This document shows positions 17,510 to 26,800 of a DNA stretch of 64,000 nucleotides, in pieces. The translations under genes and the position numbers were made by a program. Numbering within the stretch: the stretch's first letter is position 1; each line of letters starts with the position of its first letter. The DNA is taken from NCBI RefSeq assembly GCF_004363175.1, contig NZ_SNYR01000001.1:620001-684000 (forward strand). The letters are read 5' to 3'. The notes beneath the pieces are model-generated. The model was not told the DNA's origin, made no database searches, and saw only the letters and a program-made list of their open reading frames with translations. The DNA comes from Maritalea mobilis (GTDB lineage: Bacteria > Pseudomonadota > Alphaproteobacteria > Rhizobiales > Devosiaceae).

Positions 17510-18445
17510 TTATTTCCCAGCCCAAATGTCGTAAATGGCGTTGGCCACCATCAAATCGAGATGAGCGCCGCCGCCATTTTTAAACAGCGTGATATCATCA
17601 TCACCTGCCCGTAAAGTGCAGTCGGGCTGTACCATGTCGTAATAGTCAGCCAGCACATCCGCCGCGCTGATCACGCCACGGGCAATAGGATCTTTCAACT
17701 CACCAATATGATCGATTGTCGTCTCACGACTATCGACAAACAGTTTCGCTTTTTGCATCAAAGCATCGTCTGCTTCGCGCATCCCATCCTTGAAAGCACC
17801 GATCAAATCGAAATGCGTGCCCGGCTTGGCCCACTCGCCCTTGATAAAGGGCTCCCGCGCCATTGTCGCGCTAGTCACAATATCAGCTTTACCAACCGCA
17901 ACGGCCAAATCTTCCACCGCTTCACACTGCTTTTTCTCTGCCAGTTCCTGCGCATTTGCATGGGTCCGGCTCCAAATTTGAATGCGCTCAAGATCGGGGA
18001 AAATCTCGCGATAAGCATCAACAAGTGATTCCGCCACCACGCCAGAGCCAACCACCAACAAGTTGCGCGATGTCTTACGTGCCAACAAGCGTGCGCCCAA
18101 CACAGAATCAGCCGCCGTTTTCCATTTGGTCACCAGAGCTCCATCAATCAACGCTTTGACTTGACCAGCTTCATCGTCGAACAAGATCACCACACCATGA
18201 ATGGTTGGGATTGCAGGTTCGCGCTGTGCATTTTTCGGATAAACCGTCACCGCTTTCATCGCCAATCCCAGATCATCAATCCAGGCTGCACGGTTCAGCA
18301 TGGTGGAATTATCTTCCTCACGATTCAAAAACAAATCGCCCAGTCGCGCCTTGCTGCGCTTGTGCCCATCAAAAATTGCATCCGCAATGCTGGTCCAGCG
18401 CAACTGATCTTCAACTTCATTCCGGTCGACAAATGGAATTGACAT
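17510..18445 (-). CDS. Ornithine cyclodeaminase / mu-crystallin family protein
   Basis: A 311-residue NAD(P)-dependent enzyme. The N-terminal IADAIFDGHKRSK region, the LVVGSGVVAESLVDAYREIFP Rossmann segment and the FDLIGAFKDGMREADD stretch are typical. Members convert ornithine to proline, make or reduce cyclic imino acids, or act as alanine or lysine cyclodeaminases; the substrate is not determined here. GGGGA precedes the ATG at 18445. Stop sits two bases from the TetA-like stop. Confidence 0.92.
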   Translation of the reverse strand: MSIPFVDRNEVEDQLRWTSIADAIFDGHKRSKARLGDLFLNREEDNSTMLNRAAWIDDLGLAMKAVTVYPKNAQREPAIPTIHGVVILFDDEAGQVKALIDGALVTKWKTAADSVLGARLLARKTSRNLLVVGSGVVAESLVDAYREIFPDLERIQIWSRTHANAQELAEKKQCEAVEDLAVAVGKADIVTSATMAREPFIKGEWAKPGTHFDLIGAFKDGMREADDALMQKAKLFVDSRETTIDHIGELKDPIARGVISAADVLADYYDMVQPDCTLRAGDDDITLFKNGGGAHLDLMVANAIYDIWAGK

Positions 18446-18588
18446 ATTGATCCCCTTTTTTGCCCATAGTGCAAAATTGCTGGATCAAATTCAAAGCGGA
18501 TGCGTCGATTTTCGACCATTTGCACGATAATGTCGTAGAAATTACATAAAGAAGCGGCTAAGTCCGAGCCAGTGAATGGAGTAAATCT

Positions 18589-19911
18589 ATGAAAATCGCA
18601 GTTATTGGCGTGGGTTATGTGGGCTTGGTGTCTGGTGTGTGTTTGGCCGAAGTAGGCCATGATGTGACCTGTGTTGATCTGGACGCGCAAAAGATCGACA
18701 AGCTAAACCAAAATATCGTGCCGATCTTCGAGCCGGGCCTAAGCGAGATGGTCGCCACCAACCGCGAAACGGGCCGACTGCACTTCACGACAGACTTGGA
18801 AGACGCGTTGAAAGGTGCTGAAGCTGCCTTTATCGCCGTGGGCACTCCATCACGCGAAAGAGATGGCCATGCTGATTTAAGCTATATCTACGCCGCCGCG
18901 AAAAGCATCGCGGAGAAAGCAGCGAAGCCTCTCGTGATCATCAACAAGTCCACTGTACCCGTCGGCACTGGCGATGAGGTTGAAGAGATCGTCAAATCAA
19001 CACGGCCCGACTTACAATTCGATATTGTGTCTAACCCCGAATTTCTGCGCGAGGGCGCGGCCATCAAAGACTTTATGGCACCTGATCGAATCGTGGTCGG
19101 CGTGGAAAGCGAGCATGCGCAAAAGGTGTTGGCTGAGATTTACGCGCCCTTTGCGCAAAAGAACTATCCCATTCTTTATGTGAACCGCCGCACCAGCGAA
19201 CTCACCAAATATGCCGCCAACTCCTTTTTGGCGCTCAAACTAGCTTACATCAATGAAGTGGCTGAACTGTGCGAAGTGGTTGGTGCGGATATTAAAGGCG
19301 TGTCCAAAGGCATTGGCCTTGATCCGCGTATCGGCGAAAAGTTCCTTAATGCTGGTCCCGGCTATGGCGGCTCCTGCTTCCCAAAGGACACGCTGGCACT
19401 TGTGCGCACTGCTCAAGATCATGAACGCCCGCTGCGCCTTATAGAGATGATCGTGTCGATCAACGAATATCGCAAACGCGCCATGTCCCGCAAAATCGCG
19501 CAGATGTGCGAGAATGAGGTCAAAGGCAAGAAGATCGCCATTTTGGGCCTTACCTTTAAACCCAACACCGACGATATGCGCGAGGCCCCCTCCATTTCCA
19601 TCATTCAGGGCCTGCAAGATATGGGGGCCGAGATTTATGCCTATGATCCTGAAGGCATGGAAAATGCAAAGCATATCCTTAAAGACGTGACCTTTTGCGA
19701 CAGCGCCCTCGCTTGCATTGACCAAGCAGATGCAATGGTGATCGTGACGGAATGGGACGAGTTCCGCGACTTGCCTTTTGCCGAGATCAAAAAGAAAATG
19801 CGCAAACCCGTTCTCGTGGATCTGCGCAATCTTTATGATGGTCAACCCCTCAAAGCTGAGGGCTTTGATTATCAATGTGTCGGCCGTCCGCTCGAAACAG
19901 TGATGTCCTAG
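18589..19911 (+). CDS. ugd: UDP-glucose 6-dehydrogenase
   Basis: It oxidises UDP-glucose to UDP-glucuronate with two NAD+. The 440 residues have the N-terminal GVGYVGLVSG dinucleotide site, the catalytic C263 in GYGGSCFPKD and the C-terminal LGLTFKPNTDDMREAPS substrate region. UDP-glucuronate feeds exopolysaccharide, capsule or lipid A decoration. It is convergent with manC, and the two genes share a palindromic CTAG at their stop codons. Confidence 0.97.
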   Translation: MKIAVIGVGYVGLVSGVCLAEVGHDVTCVDLDAQKIDKLNQNIVPIFEPGLSEMVATNRETGRLHFTTDLEDALKGAEAAFIAVGTPSRERDGHADLSYIYAAAKSIAEKAAKPLVIINKSTVPVGTGDEVEEIVKSTRPDLQFDIVSNPEFLREGAAIKDFMAPDRIVVGVESEHAQKVLAEIYAPFAQKNYPILYVNRRTSELTKYAANSFLALKLAYINEVAELCEVVGADIKGVSKGIGLDPRIGEKFLNAGPGYGGSCFPKDTLALVRTAQDHERPLRLIEMIVSINEYRKRAMSRKIAQMCENEVKGKKIAILGLTFKPNTDDMREAPSISIIQGLQDMGAEIYAYDPEGMENAKHILKDVTFCDSALACIDQADAMVIVTEWDEFRDLPFAEIKKKMRKPVLVDLRNLYDGQPLKAEGFDYQCVGRPLETVMS

Positions 19912-21344
19912 GACCGTCCAAACTCATCTTCGAGGCGGATAATATCGTCTTCACCGAAATATGAGCCGGTTTGCACCTCAATCAGCTCGAGCATAATCTT
20001 ACCCGGATTGGCCAAACGGTGCACTTCACCTTGTGGAATGTAGACCGACTGGTTCTCACCCAGCATCTGCACCTTATCGCCAACGGTCACTTCTGCAGTG
20101 CCCGTCACCACAACCCAGTGCTCTGCCCGGTGATGGTGTTTTTGCAAGCTCAGTTGCTTACCCGGTTTCACAAACAAACGCTTCACCTGAAAACGCTCGC
20201 CCATCACAAGCGAAGAATATCCGCCCCACGGGCGATAGCTGGTTTTGTGGGTTTCCGTCAGCGCTTGGGTCTCTTCACGCCCTTTAAGGCGCTTCACAAT
20301 ATCCCCGACACGCTGTGCTTCATTCAGATTGCCGACAAAAACGGCATCTTCACTCACCACAACAGCAACATTTTCCAACCCATGTACGGCCACATGCCCA
20401 GCATCAGAATAAACAAGGCTGTTTTTGGTGTCAGACAAGGTCACCTCACCGCGCGCAACATTGCCGCCCGCATCGCCCTCGCCCACTTTCCACACGGCAT
20501 CCCAACTGCCGAGGTCAGACCAAGAAAATGCGCTCGGCACCACAACAGCACGATCCGTCTTCTCAAAAATCGCATAATCGACCGAAATGTCCGGCGCTTG
20601 CTCGAAGCAATCTTTATCAAGCCGCACAAAGTCCAGATCACTTGCCGCCTTTGCAACTGCATCACTCACCGCCGCATGGGTCTCTGGTGCCAACTGTTCA
20701 CATTCCGCAACAAACCCATCCCGCGGCATCATAAAGGTACCGGAGTTCCAATAGTAACCGCCAGCGTGCAGCATCTCCTGCGCCCGCTCAAGCTGCGGCT
20801 TTTCCACAAACTCGGCAACCTTATGCCCACCATTGGCCAAACCATCGCCCTGTTTGATATAACCATAGCCCGTTGCTGGTTCTGTTGGCGTGATGCCAAA
20901 AGTTACCAGCGCACCATCCTGCGCACAGTTTGCGGCCAACTTCACCGCTTCTTGATAGCCTGCATCGGCTTTCACCTTATGGTCAGATGCCAGCACATAG
21001 ATCAGCTGATCTTCTTCATCTTGCTGCTTCAAATAAAGCGCAGCGGCCAAAATGGCGGCCGTGGTGTTCCGTGCCGCTGGTTCCAGCAAAATTGCACCAA
21101 GCTCAATACCCATTTCTTGCGCTTGTTCCGCCACCAGAAACCGATATTCGTCATTGGTCACAATAATCGGCGCTGCGAACTGATCAGAATCAGCCACCCG
21201 CTGCAATGTTTCTTGAAACAGACTGTCCTGCCCCGCCAGCGCCAAAAATTGCTTGGGCCGAGACGACCGCGAAATCGGCCATAACCGCGTGCCGCGCCCG
21301 CCAGCCATAATCACTGGAACAATTTTTGAAAGCTGATCAACCAT
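19908..21344 (-). CDS. manC: Mannose-1-phosphate guanylyltransferase / mannose-6-phosphate isomerase
   Basis: A 478-residue bifunctional enzyme that makes GDP-mannose and interconverts mannose and fructose 6-phosphates. The pyrophosphorylase signature MAGGRGTRLWPISRSSRPKQ is at the N-terminus and the isomerase cupin motif (GKQLSLQKHHHRAEHWVVV) is in the C-terminal third. The start at 21344 gives the usual family length. With ugd it suggests polysaccharide synthesis, although no glycosyltransferase lies in the window. Confidence 0.95.
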   Translation of the reverse strand: MVDQLSKIVPVIMAGGRGTRLWPISRSSRPKQFLALAGQDSLFQETLQRVADSDQFAAPIIVTNDEYRFLVAEQAQEMGIELGAILLEPAARNTTAAILAAALYLKQQDEEDQLIYVLASDHKVKADAGYQEAVKLAANCAQDGALVTFGITPTEPATGYGYIKQGDGLANGGHKVAEFVEKPQLERAQEMLHAGGYYWNSGTFMMPRDGFVAECEQLAPETHAAVSDAVAKAASDLDFVRLDKDCFEQAPDISVDYAIFEKTDRAVVVPSAFSWSDLGSWDAVWKVGEGDAGGNVARGEVTLSDTKNSLVYSDAGHVAVHGLENVAVVVSEDAVFVGNLNEAQRVGDIVKRLKGREETQALTETHKTSYRPWGGYSSLVMGERFQVKRLFVKPGKQLSLQKHHHRAEHWVVVTGTAEVTVGDKVQMLGENQSVYIPQGEVHRLANPGKIMLELIEVQTGSYFGEDDIIRLEDEFGRS

Positions 21345-21517
21345 AAGGATTTCCCGTTGGTAGGGGTAAACATTGTCGAATAAAGTCAAGACACTATACG
21401 GAAGCAACATGACGATCAATCGCCACACCAGCCCATTTCCCCAATGGCGGCGATTCCCATTTGCAATGTGATTTTTTTTCGACTATGAAAATGCCACTCT
21501 CGGGGTCACCCGACGCT

Positions 21518-21604
21518 GCGGACGTGGTGAAATTGGTAAACACAAGGGACTTAAAATCCCTCGCCCTAACCGGCTTACGGGTTCAAGTCCCGTCGTCCGC
21601 ACCA
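21518..21604 (+). tRNA. tRNA-Leu (UAA)
   Basis: An 87-base class II tRNA. The acceptor stem is GCGGACG (21518-21524) with CGTCCGC (21594-21600); the anticodon stem AGGGA/TCCCT encloses the loop CTTAAAA with anticodon TAA. A long variable arm and the T-loop GTTCAAGTC are present. The CCA tail is encoded (21602-21604). It reads UUA and, by wobble, UUG codons. Confidence 0.97.
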
Positions 21605-21643
21605 AAACTTTCTCCCCCCTCCCCGAATTAGATTAAACCCCAA

Positions 21644-22720
21644 TCAAAGCCCCGCCCAATAGGCGTAAAAAGTCGACTCAACGATTTTTCCCGTTTTACG
21701 CCGTCTATTCTCATTGAGCGATGTGTGGCGGCCATTCAAAAAGTAGGAATTTTTCACTTCGGGCAATAGTTCATTTACAAAGCTATAAAGGCTGTCCTCG
21801 AGCCGAAATGCAGCAAAATAATCGCGCAACTTATCCTGCCACGCACGGATGTTCGGATGGTCAAATGCTGCGAAAAGCAGCATTCTGAAAACCAGCCCTT
21901 TTTTGAAATAGTCAACAGACAAAGCCTCATTGAATAAAGGCATATGGGCACTCCATCCCATAAAATGGAATTTGTTCTGCCCATATTTCACAAGCCCATA
22001 GCCATAGTCGAAATCCTGATATTTTGGGTCAGCGATGTAATCGACGATCAAATTTATCTTCGCCTGATATGCCTTCGGCAATTTGCCGAACAAATGCGCA
22101 AAAATAAAAATGTCATGAACCAGCGGCAGGTCGAACGCCCCATTTTCATAAAGAGCCGGATTAACAAGCCGCTTCGAACGATAGGACTTGGGTATGGAAA
22201 AGCCTTCTGGCTCTACATAAATATCGAATTTGAGCGGCGAATTGGCGACAAAATCATGAAGCGTATCGATCCGATCCAACACTATTTGACAGATGGTCTC
22301 ATCTTCATCGCCGCCTATTAGAAGATAACCGGCCACAATGTAGCGCGCCAAAGCGCCATAGACTTCAGTGTCCCCACTATCGCGAACAAAATCGAGATAG
22401 CGCATCCGCAATTCCGTTGAGAGAATATCCTTGCTCTTCACGCCGAAGGACAGAAGTTTGCCAAAACAATTCTCAAAGCACGCATCACTGCTGCCGAGGA
22501 TGGTTGCCATATCCACTGTTTTGGGAATTTTGCTCTTCCAATAGGAGATTTCTGGCAGCGCGAGAAGGTTTGCATAGTTTTCTTCAAATTCTGCGCTGGT
22601 CTCGTCGCCCTCAAGTTTGAACAGCAAATTTCGGATGGTGACACCACAATTGCGTTTCAAGAACGCAAGCTGCTGCTCGCGCTCTATTTCATTGTGAATG
22701 TGGGTGTCACTTGGTGCCAA
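21644..22720 (-). CDS. Unknown protein coupled to a DUF2721 membrane protein
   Basis: A 358-residue soluble, mostly helical protein I do not recognise. Aromatic-rich blocks (KYQDFDYGYGLVKYGQNKFHFMGW and ARYIVAGYLLIGGDEDE) are notable; there is no signal peptide or membrane helix. The start is a TTG at 22720 that overlaps the preceding DUF2721 gene by 14 bases, so translation is probably coupled; the next in-frame methionine is about 70 codons downstream. It looks more AT-rich than its neighbours and lies directly beside a tRNA gene, a common site for acquired DNA. Confidence 0.7.
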   Translation of the reverse strand: MAPSDTHIHNEIEREQQLAFLKRNCGVTIRNLLFKLEGDETSAEFEENYANLLALPEISYWKSKIPKTVDMATILGSSDACFENCFGKLLSFGVKSKDILSTELRMRYLDFVRDSGDTEVYGALARYIVAGYLLIGGDEDETICQIVLDRIDTLHDFVANSPLKFDIYVEPEGFSIPKSYRSKRLVNPALYENGAFDLPLVHDIFIFAHLFGKLPKAYQAKINLIVDYIADPKYQDFDYGYGLVKYGQNKFHFMGWSAHMPLFNEALSVDYFKKGLVFRMLLFAAFDHPNIRAWQDKLRDYFAAFRLEDSLYSFVNELLPEVKNSYFLNGRHTSLNENRRRKTGKIVESTFYAYWAGL

Positions 22721-23135
22721 CTCGCTTTATAGCCTTTAACTTGATCAATGCCCGCTCCCGCGCGACAGTTAACTGCATCAAAAACAGCACAAGCGCGACA
22801 GTCAAGAGCGCCATCGCGGCGATAAAGCTAAATGAGATATAGGCCGTAAGGTCTGGCTCTACATGGTCGCCGAGGAAAATCAGAATAACCACGATGCACA
22901 CCAATATTGCGGTCATCACGCAAAGGCGGCTCGACCACATAATATAATGAATGCGGCGCACATCGCGGGCGCAACCGGCATCCCAATCTTCATCAGACTT
23001 GAGCTGATCGACCGCCCGCGAAAGATGGGTGCCCAGAACGTTCAGCAAGCCGCCAATAGCAGCCAACAAAAAGACAGGCGCGAAAGAAAGTTGAATTTCT
23101 TCCGCGATTGACGACGTTGAAACAAGCGTTTCCAT
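22707..23135 (-). CDS. DUF2721 family membrane protein
   Basis: A 142-residue protein with three membrane helices (SFAPVFLLAAIGGLLNVLGTHL, LCVMTAILVCIVVILIFLG, ISFSFIAAMALLTVALVLFL) and a short basic loop RDVRRIHYIM, matching DUF2721. Function unknown. The start is either the ATG at 23135 or a GTG at 23153; neither has a strong ribosome site. The downstream gene overlaps its end by 14 bases. Confidence 0.85.
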   Translation of the reverse strand: METLVSTSSIAEEIQLSFAPVFLLAAIGGLLNVLGTHLSRAVDQLKSDEDWDAGCARDVRRIHYIMWSSRLCVMTAILVCIVVILIFLGDHVEPDLTAYISFSFIAAMALLTVALVLFLMQLTVARERALIKLKAIKRVGTK

Positions 23136-23165
23136 AGATAAAGCTGTGTCCACTCAGAAAATTGA

Positions 23166-23663
23166 TTAGTCGCCCACACCATCGCGGATAGGCGGCGCGT
23201 ATGACACATCCATATCCCATGGGAAGTAAATCCAAGTGTCCTGTGAAACTTCGGTGACAAAGCTGTTCACCAAATCCCGCGCCAATGGCTTGGCATATAC
23301 GGTGGAGAAATGCGCATTTGGCAACATGGCCTGCACAGCGCGGCCAGTTTTACCTGTGTCCACCAGATCATCAATGATCAGCACGCGACCTGTTTTATCG
23401 AGATCGATAATCTCTTGGCAGATCGGCTTTACCACCTGCAAATCGCCCTGATCTTTATAATCATATGATTTAACAGACACGCTTTCGATCACGCGGATGC
23501 CTAGCTCACGCGCGATAATCGCTGCAGGCACAAGGCCGCCACGGGTGATGCAAACGATGGCGTCAAACGGCTCTTCATTCATCAAGCGCCAAGCCAAAGC
23601 GCGGCTGTCGCGGTGAAATTGATCCCAAGAAACCGGAAATGATTTATTCTGCGGTTCGGTCAT
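23166..23663 (-). CDS. gpt: Xanthine-guanine phosphoribosyltransferase
   Basis: It salvages xanthine and guanine with PRPP. The 165 residues contain the PRPP-binding loop [17 protein letters not shown] and the N-terminal [17 protein letters not shown] stretch; the C-terminal WIYFPWD motif is typical of Gpt. Its ATG overlaps the stop of the CinA-like gene (ATGA, 23660-23663), so the two are translationally coupled. Confidence 0.93.
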   Translation of the reverse strand: MTEPQNKSFPVSWDQFHRDSRALAWRLMNEEPFDAIVCITRGGLVPAAIIARELGIRVIESVSVKSYDYKDQGDLQVVKPICQEIIDLDKTGRVLIIDDLVDTGKTGRAVQAMLPNAHFSTVYAKPLARDLVNSFVTEVSQDTWIYFPWDMDVSYAPPIRDGVGD

Positions 23664-24436
23664 ATTGTGGGTCCCTGTCCCTTTTTTGCTTTCTCAAACA
23701 GATCGTCCACAATCGCCTGAGCCTCGTGGCGCACCTGCTCCAATATTTTTTCATCGCTAGAGCGCATAACAATCTGGGTCATATAATCTTTAGACCCCAA
23801 TTGCGGATAAGAGCCAATTTTTACCGTTTGGTATGAAGATTGCAATGCTGCAAGCGGTGCAGAAAGCACACCTTCCCCAACTTGTGAGTTCACAAACACC
23901 GAATATTGCGGCACGCCGGTCTTCAATGTTGGCGCAATGCTCTCCAACATGGCCTGCAAAATCTTCGGCACACCCGCCATCACAAACACATTCTCGATCT
24001 GAATGCCCGGCGCACCCGACACCGGATTGTCGATCAACTCACCACCTTCAGGTATCCGCGCCATGCGTAAACGACCTTCGGTCATCTCGTAATCCACAAA
24101 CCGCGCCTGCATCGCATCAATTGCGCGTTGGTCGACGTTCAACTCAACACCAAACGCTTTCGCCACTGCATCGGCGGTAATGTCGTCATGTGTTGGCCCA
24201 ATGCCACCGCTGGTGAACACATAATCATATTTGGCCCGCAATGCGTTGATGGCCGCAACGATCTCGTCAATCTCGTCCGCCACAATGCGAGCTTCGCAAA
24301 GATCAATGCTCAGATCGGCGCAAAAATCAGCCACCGTGCCAATATTTTTATCTTTGGTGCGGCCAGAAAGAATTTCATCGCCCACCACAAGCATGGCGGC
24401 GGTTACAGCTTTGGGTTGGTCTTGTTTTGTCATCAT
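23660..24436 (-). CDS. CinA N-terminal-type molybdopterin-binding domain protein
   Basis: A 258-residue protein of the competence/damage-inducible CinA N-terminal type: [19 protein letters not shown], then [23 protein letters not shown]. The C-terminal nicotinamide-nucleotide amidase domain of full CinA is absent, so this is the short form common in alphaproteobacteria; its biochemical role is uncertain (ADP-ribose or cofactor pyrophosphatase activity is known for relatives). Two adjacent ATGs (24436 and 24433) are possible starts. sfsA is divergent. Confidence 0.88.
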   Translation of the reverse strand: MMTKQDQPKAVTAAMLVVGDEILSGRTKDKNIGTVADFCADLSIDLCEARIVADEIDEIVAAINALRAKYDYVFTSGGIGPTHDDITADAVAKAFGVELNVDQRAIDAMQARFVDYEMTEGRLRMARIPEGGELIDNPVSGAPGIQIENVFVMAGVPKILQAMLESIAPTLKTGVPQYSVFVNSQVGEGVLSAPLAALQSSYQTVKIGSYPQLGSKDYMTQIVMRSSDEKILEQVRHEAQAIVDDLFEKAKKGQGPTI

Positions 24437-24496
24437 GTCTTTGAAATAAAGGATCGAACTTGAATTGCAACTTATTTCAACGTTTGGACCACTCAA

Positions 24497-25207
24497 TTGG
24501 ATTTCCCTTCCCCGCTACTGCACGGCACGCTGATCAAACGCTACAAACGGTTCTTGGCCGATATTCGCTTGGATGATGGTGAGATCATCACAGCCCACTG
24601 CGCCAATCCCGGTGCCATGTTGGGGTTGAAAGAGTCGGGCCTGCCTGTTTGGCTGTCTAAATCCAACAATCCAAAACGCAAGCTGCAATATTCTTGGGAA
24701 CTCACCGAAGTGAACGGCCATCTGGTGGGCATCAACACGGCACTGCCGAACCGCATCGTGGCCGAAGCTCTGCTCAACAAGCAGATCAAAGAGCTTGCTG
24801 CATATGATCACATTCGCCCTGAGGTCAAATATGGCGAAAAATCCCGCATCGATTTTCTGCTCACAGGCGAAGGCCTGCCTGACTGCTATGTGGAAGTGAA
24901 AAACGTACACTTGCTGCGCGAAGGTTCGCTTGCAGAATTTCCAGACAGCAAAACCGCGCGCGGCGTTAAACATCTGGGTGAACTTGGCAATATGGTTGCC
25001 GCGGGCCACCGCGCAATAAACCTTTATCTGGTCCAGCGCACAGATTGCACCCAGTTCAGTTTCGCAGCTGATTTAGATCCGGCCTATGCCCAAGCGGCTG
25101 AAAATGCCTTGAATGCGGGCGTTGAATTTCTATGTTATGATTGCACGATCGATCAGAACCAAATATGCCTCCACCAACCTCTTCCAATTTTACCTGTGAA
25201 GCGGTAG
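24497..25207 (+). CDS. sfsA: DNA/RNA nuclease-like protein SfsA
   Basis: A 236-residue SfsA protein. The TTG start gives MDFPSPLLHGTLIKRYKRFL, exactly the family N-terminus, with no ATG nearby. The conserved AHCANPGAM, RIDFLL and CYVEVKNVHL segments, typical of a PD-(D/E)XK-like fold, are present. E. coli SfsA was first described as a sugar fermentation stimulation protein and has nucleic-acid binding activity. It is followed by map in the same direction. Confidence 0.93.
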   Translation: MDFPSPLLHGTLIKRYKRFLADIRLDDGEIITAHCANPGAMLGLKESGLPVWLSKSNNPKRKLQYSWELTEVNGHLVGINTALPNRIVAEALLNKQIKELAAYDHIRPEVKYGEKSRIDFLLTGEGLPDCYVEVKNVHLLREGSLAEFPDSKTARGVKHLGELGNMVAAGHRAINLYLVQRTDCTQFSFAADLDPAYAQAAENALNAGVEFLCYDCTIDQNQICLHQPLPILPVKR

Positions 25208-25243
25208 GTTCAGCGCAAATACGAGGATTAAAAAGAGCATTCC

Positions 25244-26074
25244 ATGGTCACCTATACCCAAGCAAAACCCGATCAAAAACGCACACCCGGCATCATTCCG
25301 CTGCATGGTGAAGAAGGTTTTGAGGGCATGCGCAAAGCAGGCAATCTGGCCGCCCAAGCGTTGGATATGCTTTATGAATATGCCCAACCTGGCATCACCA
25401 CCGCTGAGCTCGACCGTCGCGCATTTGAATTTGCGATGGACAACAATGCTGTGCCCGCCACGCTAAATTATCGCGGCTACCGCCATTCCATCTGCACCAG
25501 CATCAACCATGTGGTGTGCCACGGCATTCCAAACGAAAAACCACTGAAAAATGGCGACATCGTCAATATCGACATCACATTGATCGTTGATGGTTGGCAT
25601 GGCGACACCTCCCGCATGTATCCAATTGGCGATGTATCTCGCAAAGCAGAGCGCTTGATCGAAGTGACTTACGAAAGCCTTTTCCGTGCGTTGGACGTCG
25701 CCAAGCCCGGCAAAACAACAGGCGACATTGGCCACGCCATTCAAAGCTTTGCCGAAGCAGAACGTTGTGGCGTGGTGCGCGACTTTGTGGGTCACGGCCT
25801 TGGCCGCTTGTTCCATGACGAACCAAACATCTTGCATTTTGGCGACCCCGGCACTGGCCCTGAGCTGAAAGCTGGCATGATTTTCACCATCGAGCCGATG
25901 ATCAATTTGGGCCGTCCAGACGTAAAAATCTTGGGCGATGGCTGGACTGCAGTCACCAGAGACCGCACCCTATCTGCCCAGTGCGAACATTCAATCGGCA
26001 TCACAGAACATGGCTGCGAAATCTTCACCCAGTCGCCCAATGGTTTGTTCAACCCACTCGAAGCGCAGCGGTAA
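25244..26074 (+). CDS. map: Type I methionine aminopeptidase
   Basis: It removes the N-terminal methionine of new proteins. The 276 residues have the pita-bread fold with metal ligands in NIDITLIVDGWHGDTSRMY, the HGLGRLFHDEPNI histidine, and the two glutamates in FTIEPMINLG and QCEHSIGIT. radC starts at the base after its stop codon, so the two are tightly coupled. Confidence 0.97.
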   Translation: MVTYTQAKPDQKRTPGIIPLHGEEGFEGMRKAGNLAAQALDMLYEYAQPGITTAELDRRAFEFAMDNNAVPATLNYRGYRHSICTSINHVVCHGIPNEKPLKNGDIVNIDITLIVDGWHGDTSRMYPIGDVSRKAERLIEVTYESLFRALDVAKPGKTTGDIGHAIQSFAEAERCGVVRDFVGHGLGRLFHDEPNILHFGDPGTGPELKAGMIFTIEPMINLGRPDVKILGDGWTAVTRDRTLSAQCEHSIGITEHGCEIFTQSPNGLFNPLEAQR

Positions 26075-26800
26075 ATGAGCGACGCAGACGAGTCTCAAGC
26101 CGATCAGCCAGCCCAAGGCAAAAAGCCCAAGCTGCATTATCACGGCCACCGCGACCGTCTGCGCCAACGTTTCGAACGTGATCTCGGCTCATCCTTCGAA
26201 GATTATGAATTGCTGGAACTCTTGCTTTTCCGCATTCTGCCGCGCCGCGACACCAAACCCATCGCCAAGCAATTAATCACCCGCTTTGGCAGCTTTTCCC
26301 AAGTCCTCGCCGCTCCAGCCAATTTGCTGCAAGAAATTGATGGCATTGGCCCCACAGCGGCCATGGACATTAAAATCATGCTCGCCGCCGCAAAACGTTA
26401 TTCAAAAGATGCTTTGCCCGAACGGCCAATCCTCAATTCGTGGGATGCGCTGCTCGACTATTGCAAATCAGAAATGGCCTTTGAGGATAAAGAACAGTTC
26501 CGCCTGCTCTTTTTAGACAAGCGCAACAAACTGATCGCCGACGAAGTGCAACAAATCGGCACGGTGGACCACACACCGGTCTATCCACGCGAAGTCATCA
26601 AACGCTGTCTGGAACTCTCCGCGACCGCAATGATCCTCGTGCACAATCACCCCTCCGGTGATCCAACCCCGTCCAACGCCGACATCCAAATGACCCGCGC
26701 CATCGCCGACATCGCCAAGCCCCTCGGCATCACCCTGCACGATCACATCATCATCGCCAAAGATGGCCATAGTTCATTACGCGCGCTGAAACTATTTTAG
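26075..26800 (+). CDS. radC: RadC family JAB1/MPN protein
   Basis: A 241-residue RadC: an N-terminal helix-hairpin-helix region ([23 protein letters not shown]) and a JAMM metalloprotease motif in [16 protein letters not shown], the hallmark of the family. A role in DNA repair has been questioned; its true substrate is unknown. The ATG follows the map TAA without a gap. REP-like hairpins begin 15 bases after its stop. Confidence 0.95.
   Translation: MSDADESQADQPAQGKKPKLHYHGHRDRLRQRFERDLGSSFEDYELLELLLFRILPRRDTKPIAKQLITRFGSFSQVLAAPANLLQEIDGIGPTAAMDIKIMLAAAKRYSKDALPERPILNSWDALLDYCKSEMAFEDKEQFRLLFLDKRNKLIADEVQQIGTVDHTPVYPREVIKRCLELSATAMILVHNHPSGDPTPSNADIQMTRAIADIAKPLGITLHDHIIIAKDGHSSLRALKLF

Noticed and set aside
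19971-21284. Open frame of over 430 codons opposite manC
   Set aside because: It is the mirror of the manC coding region. The composition is histidine-, arginine- and cysteine-rich without domains, and manC itself has full motifs.
22707-22720. Overlap of the unknown gene with DUF2721 as an annotation error
   Set aside because: The overlap was questioned because the start codon is TTG. However, the next in-frame methionine is about 70 codons further, so the TTG start with coupling is the simplest reading.
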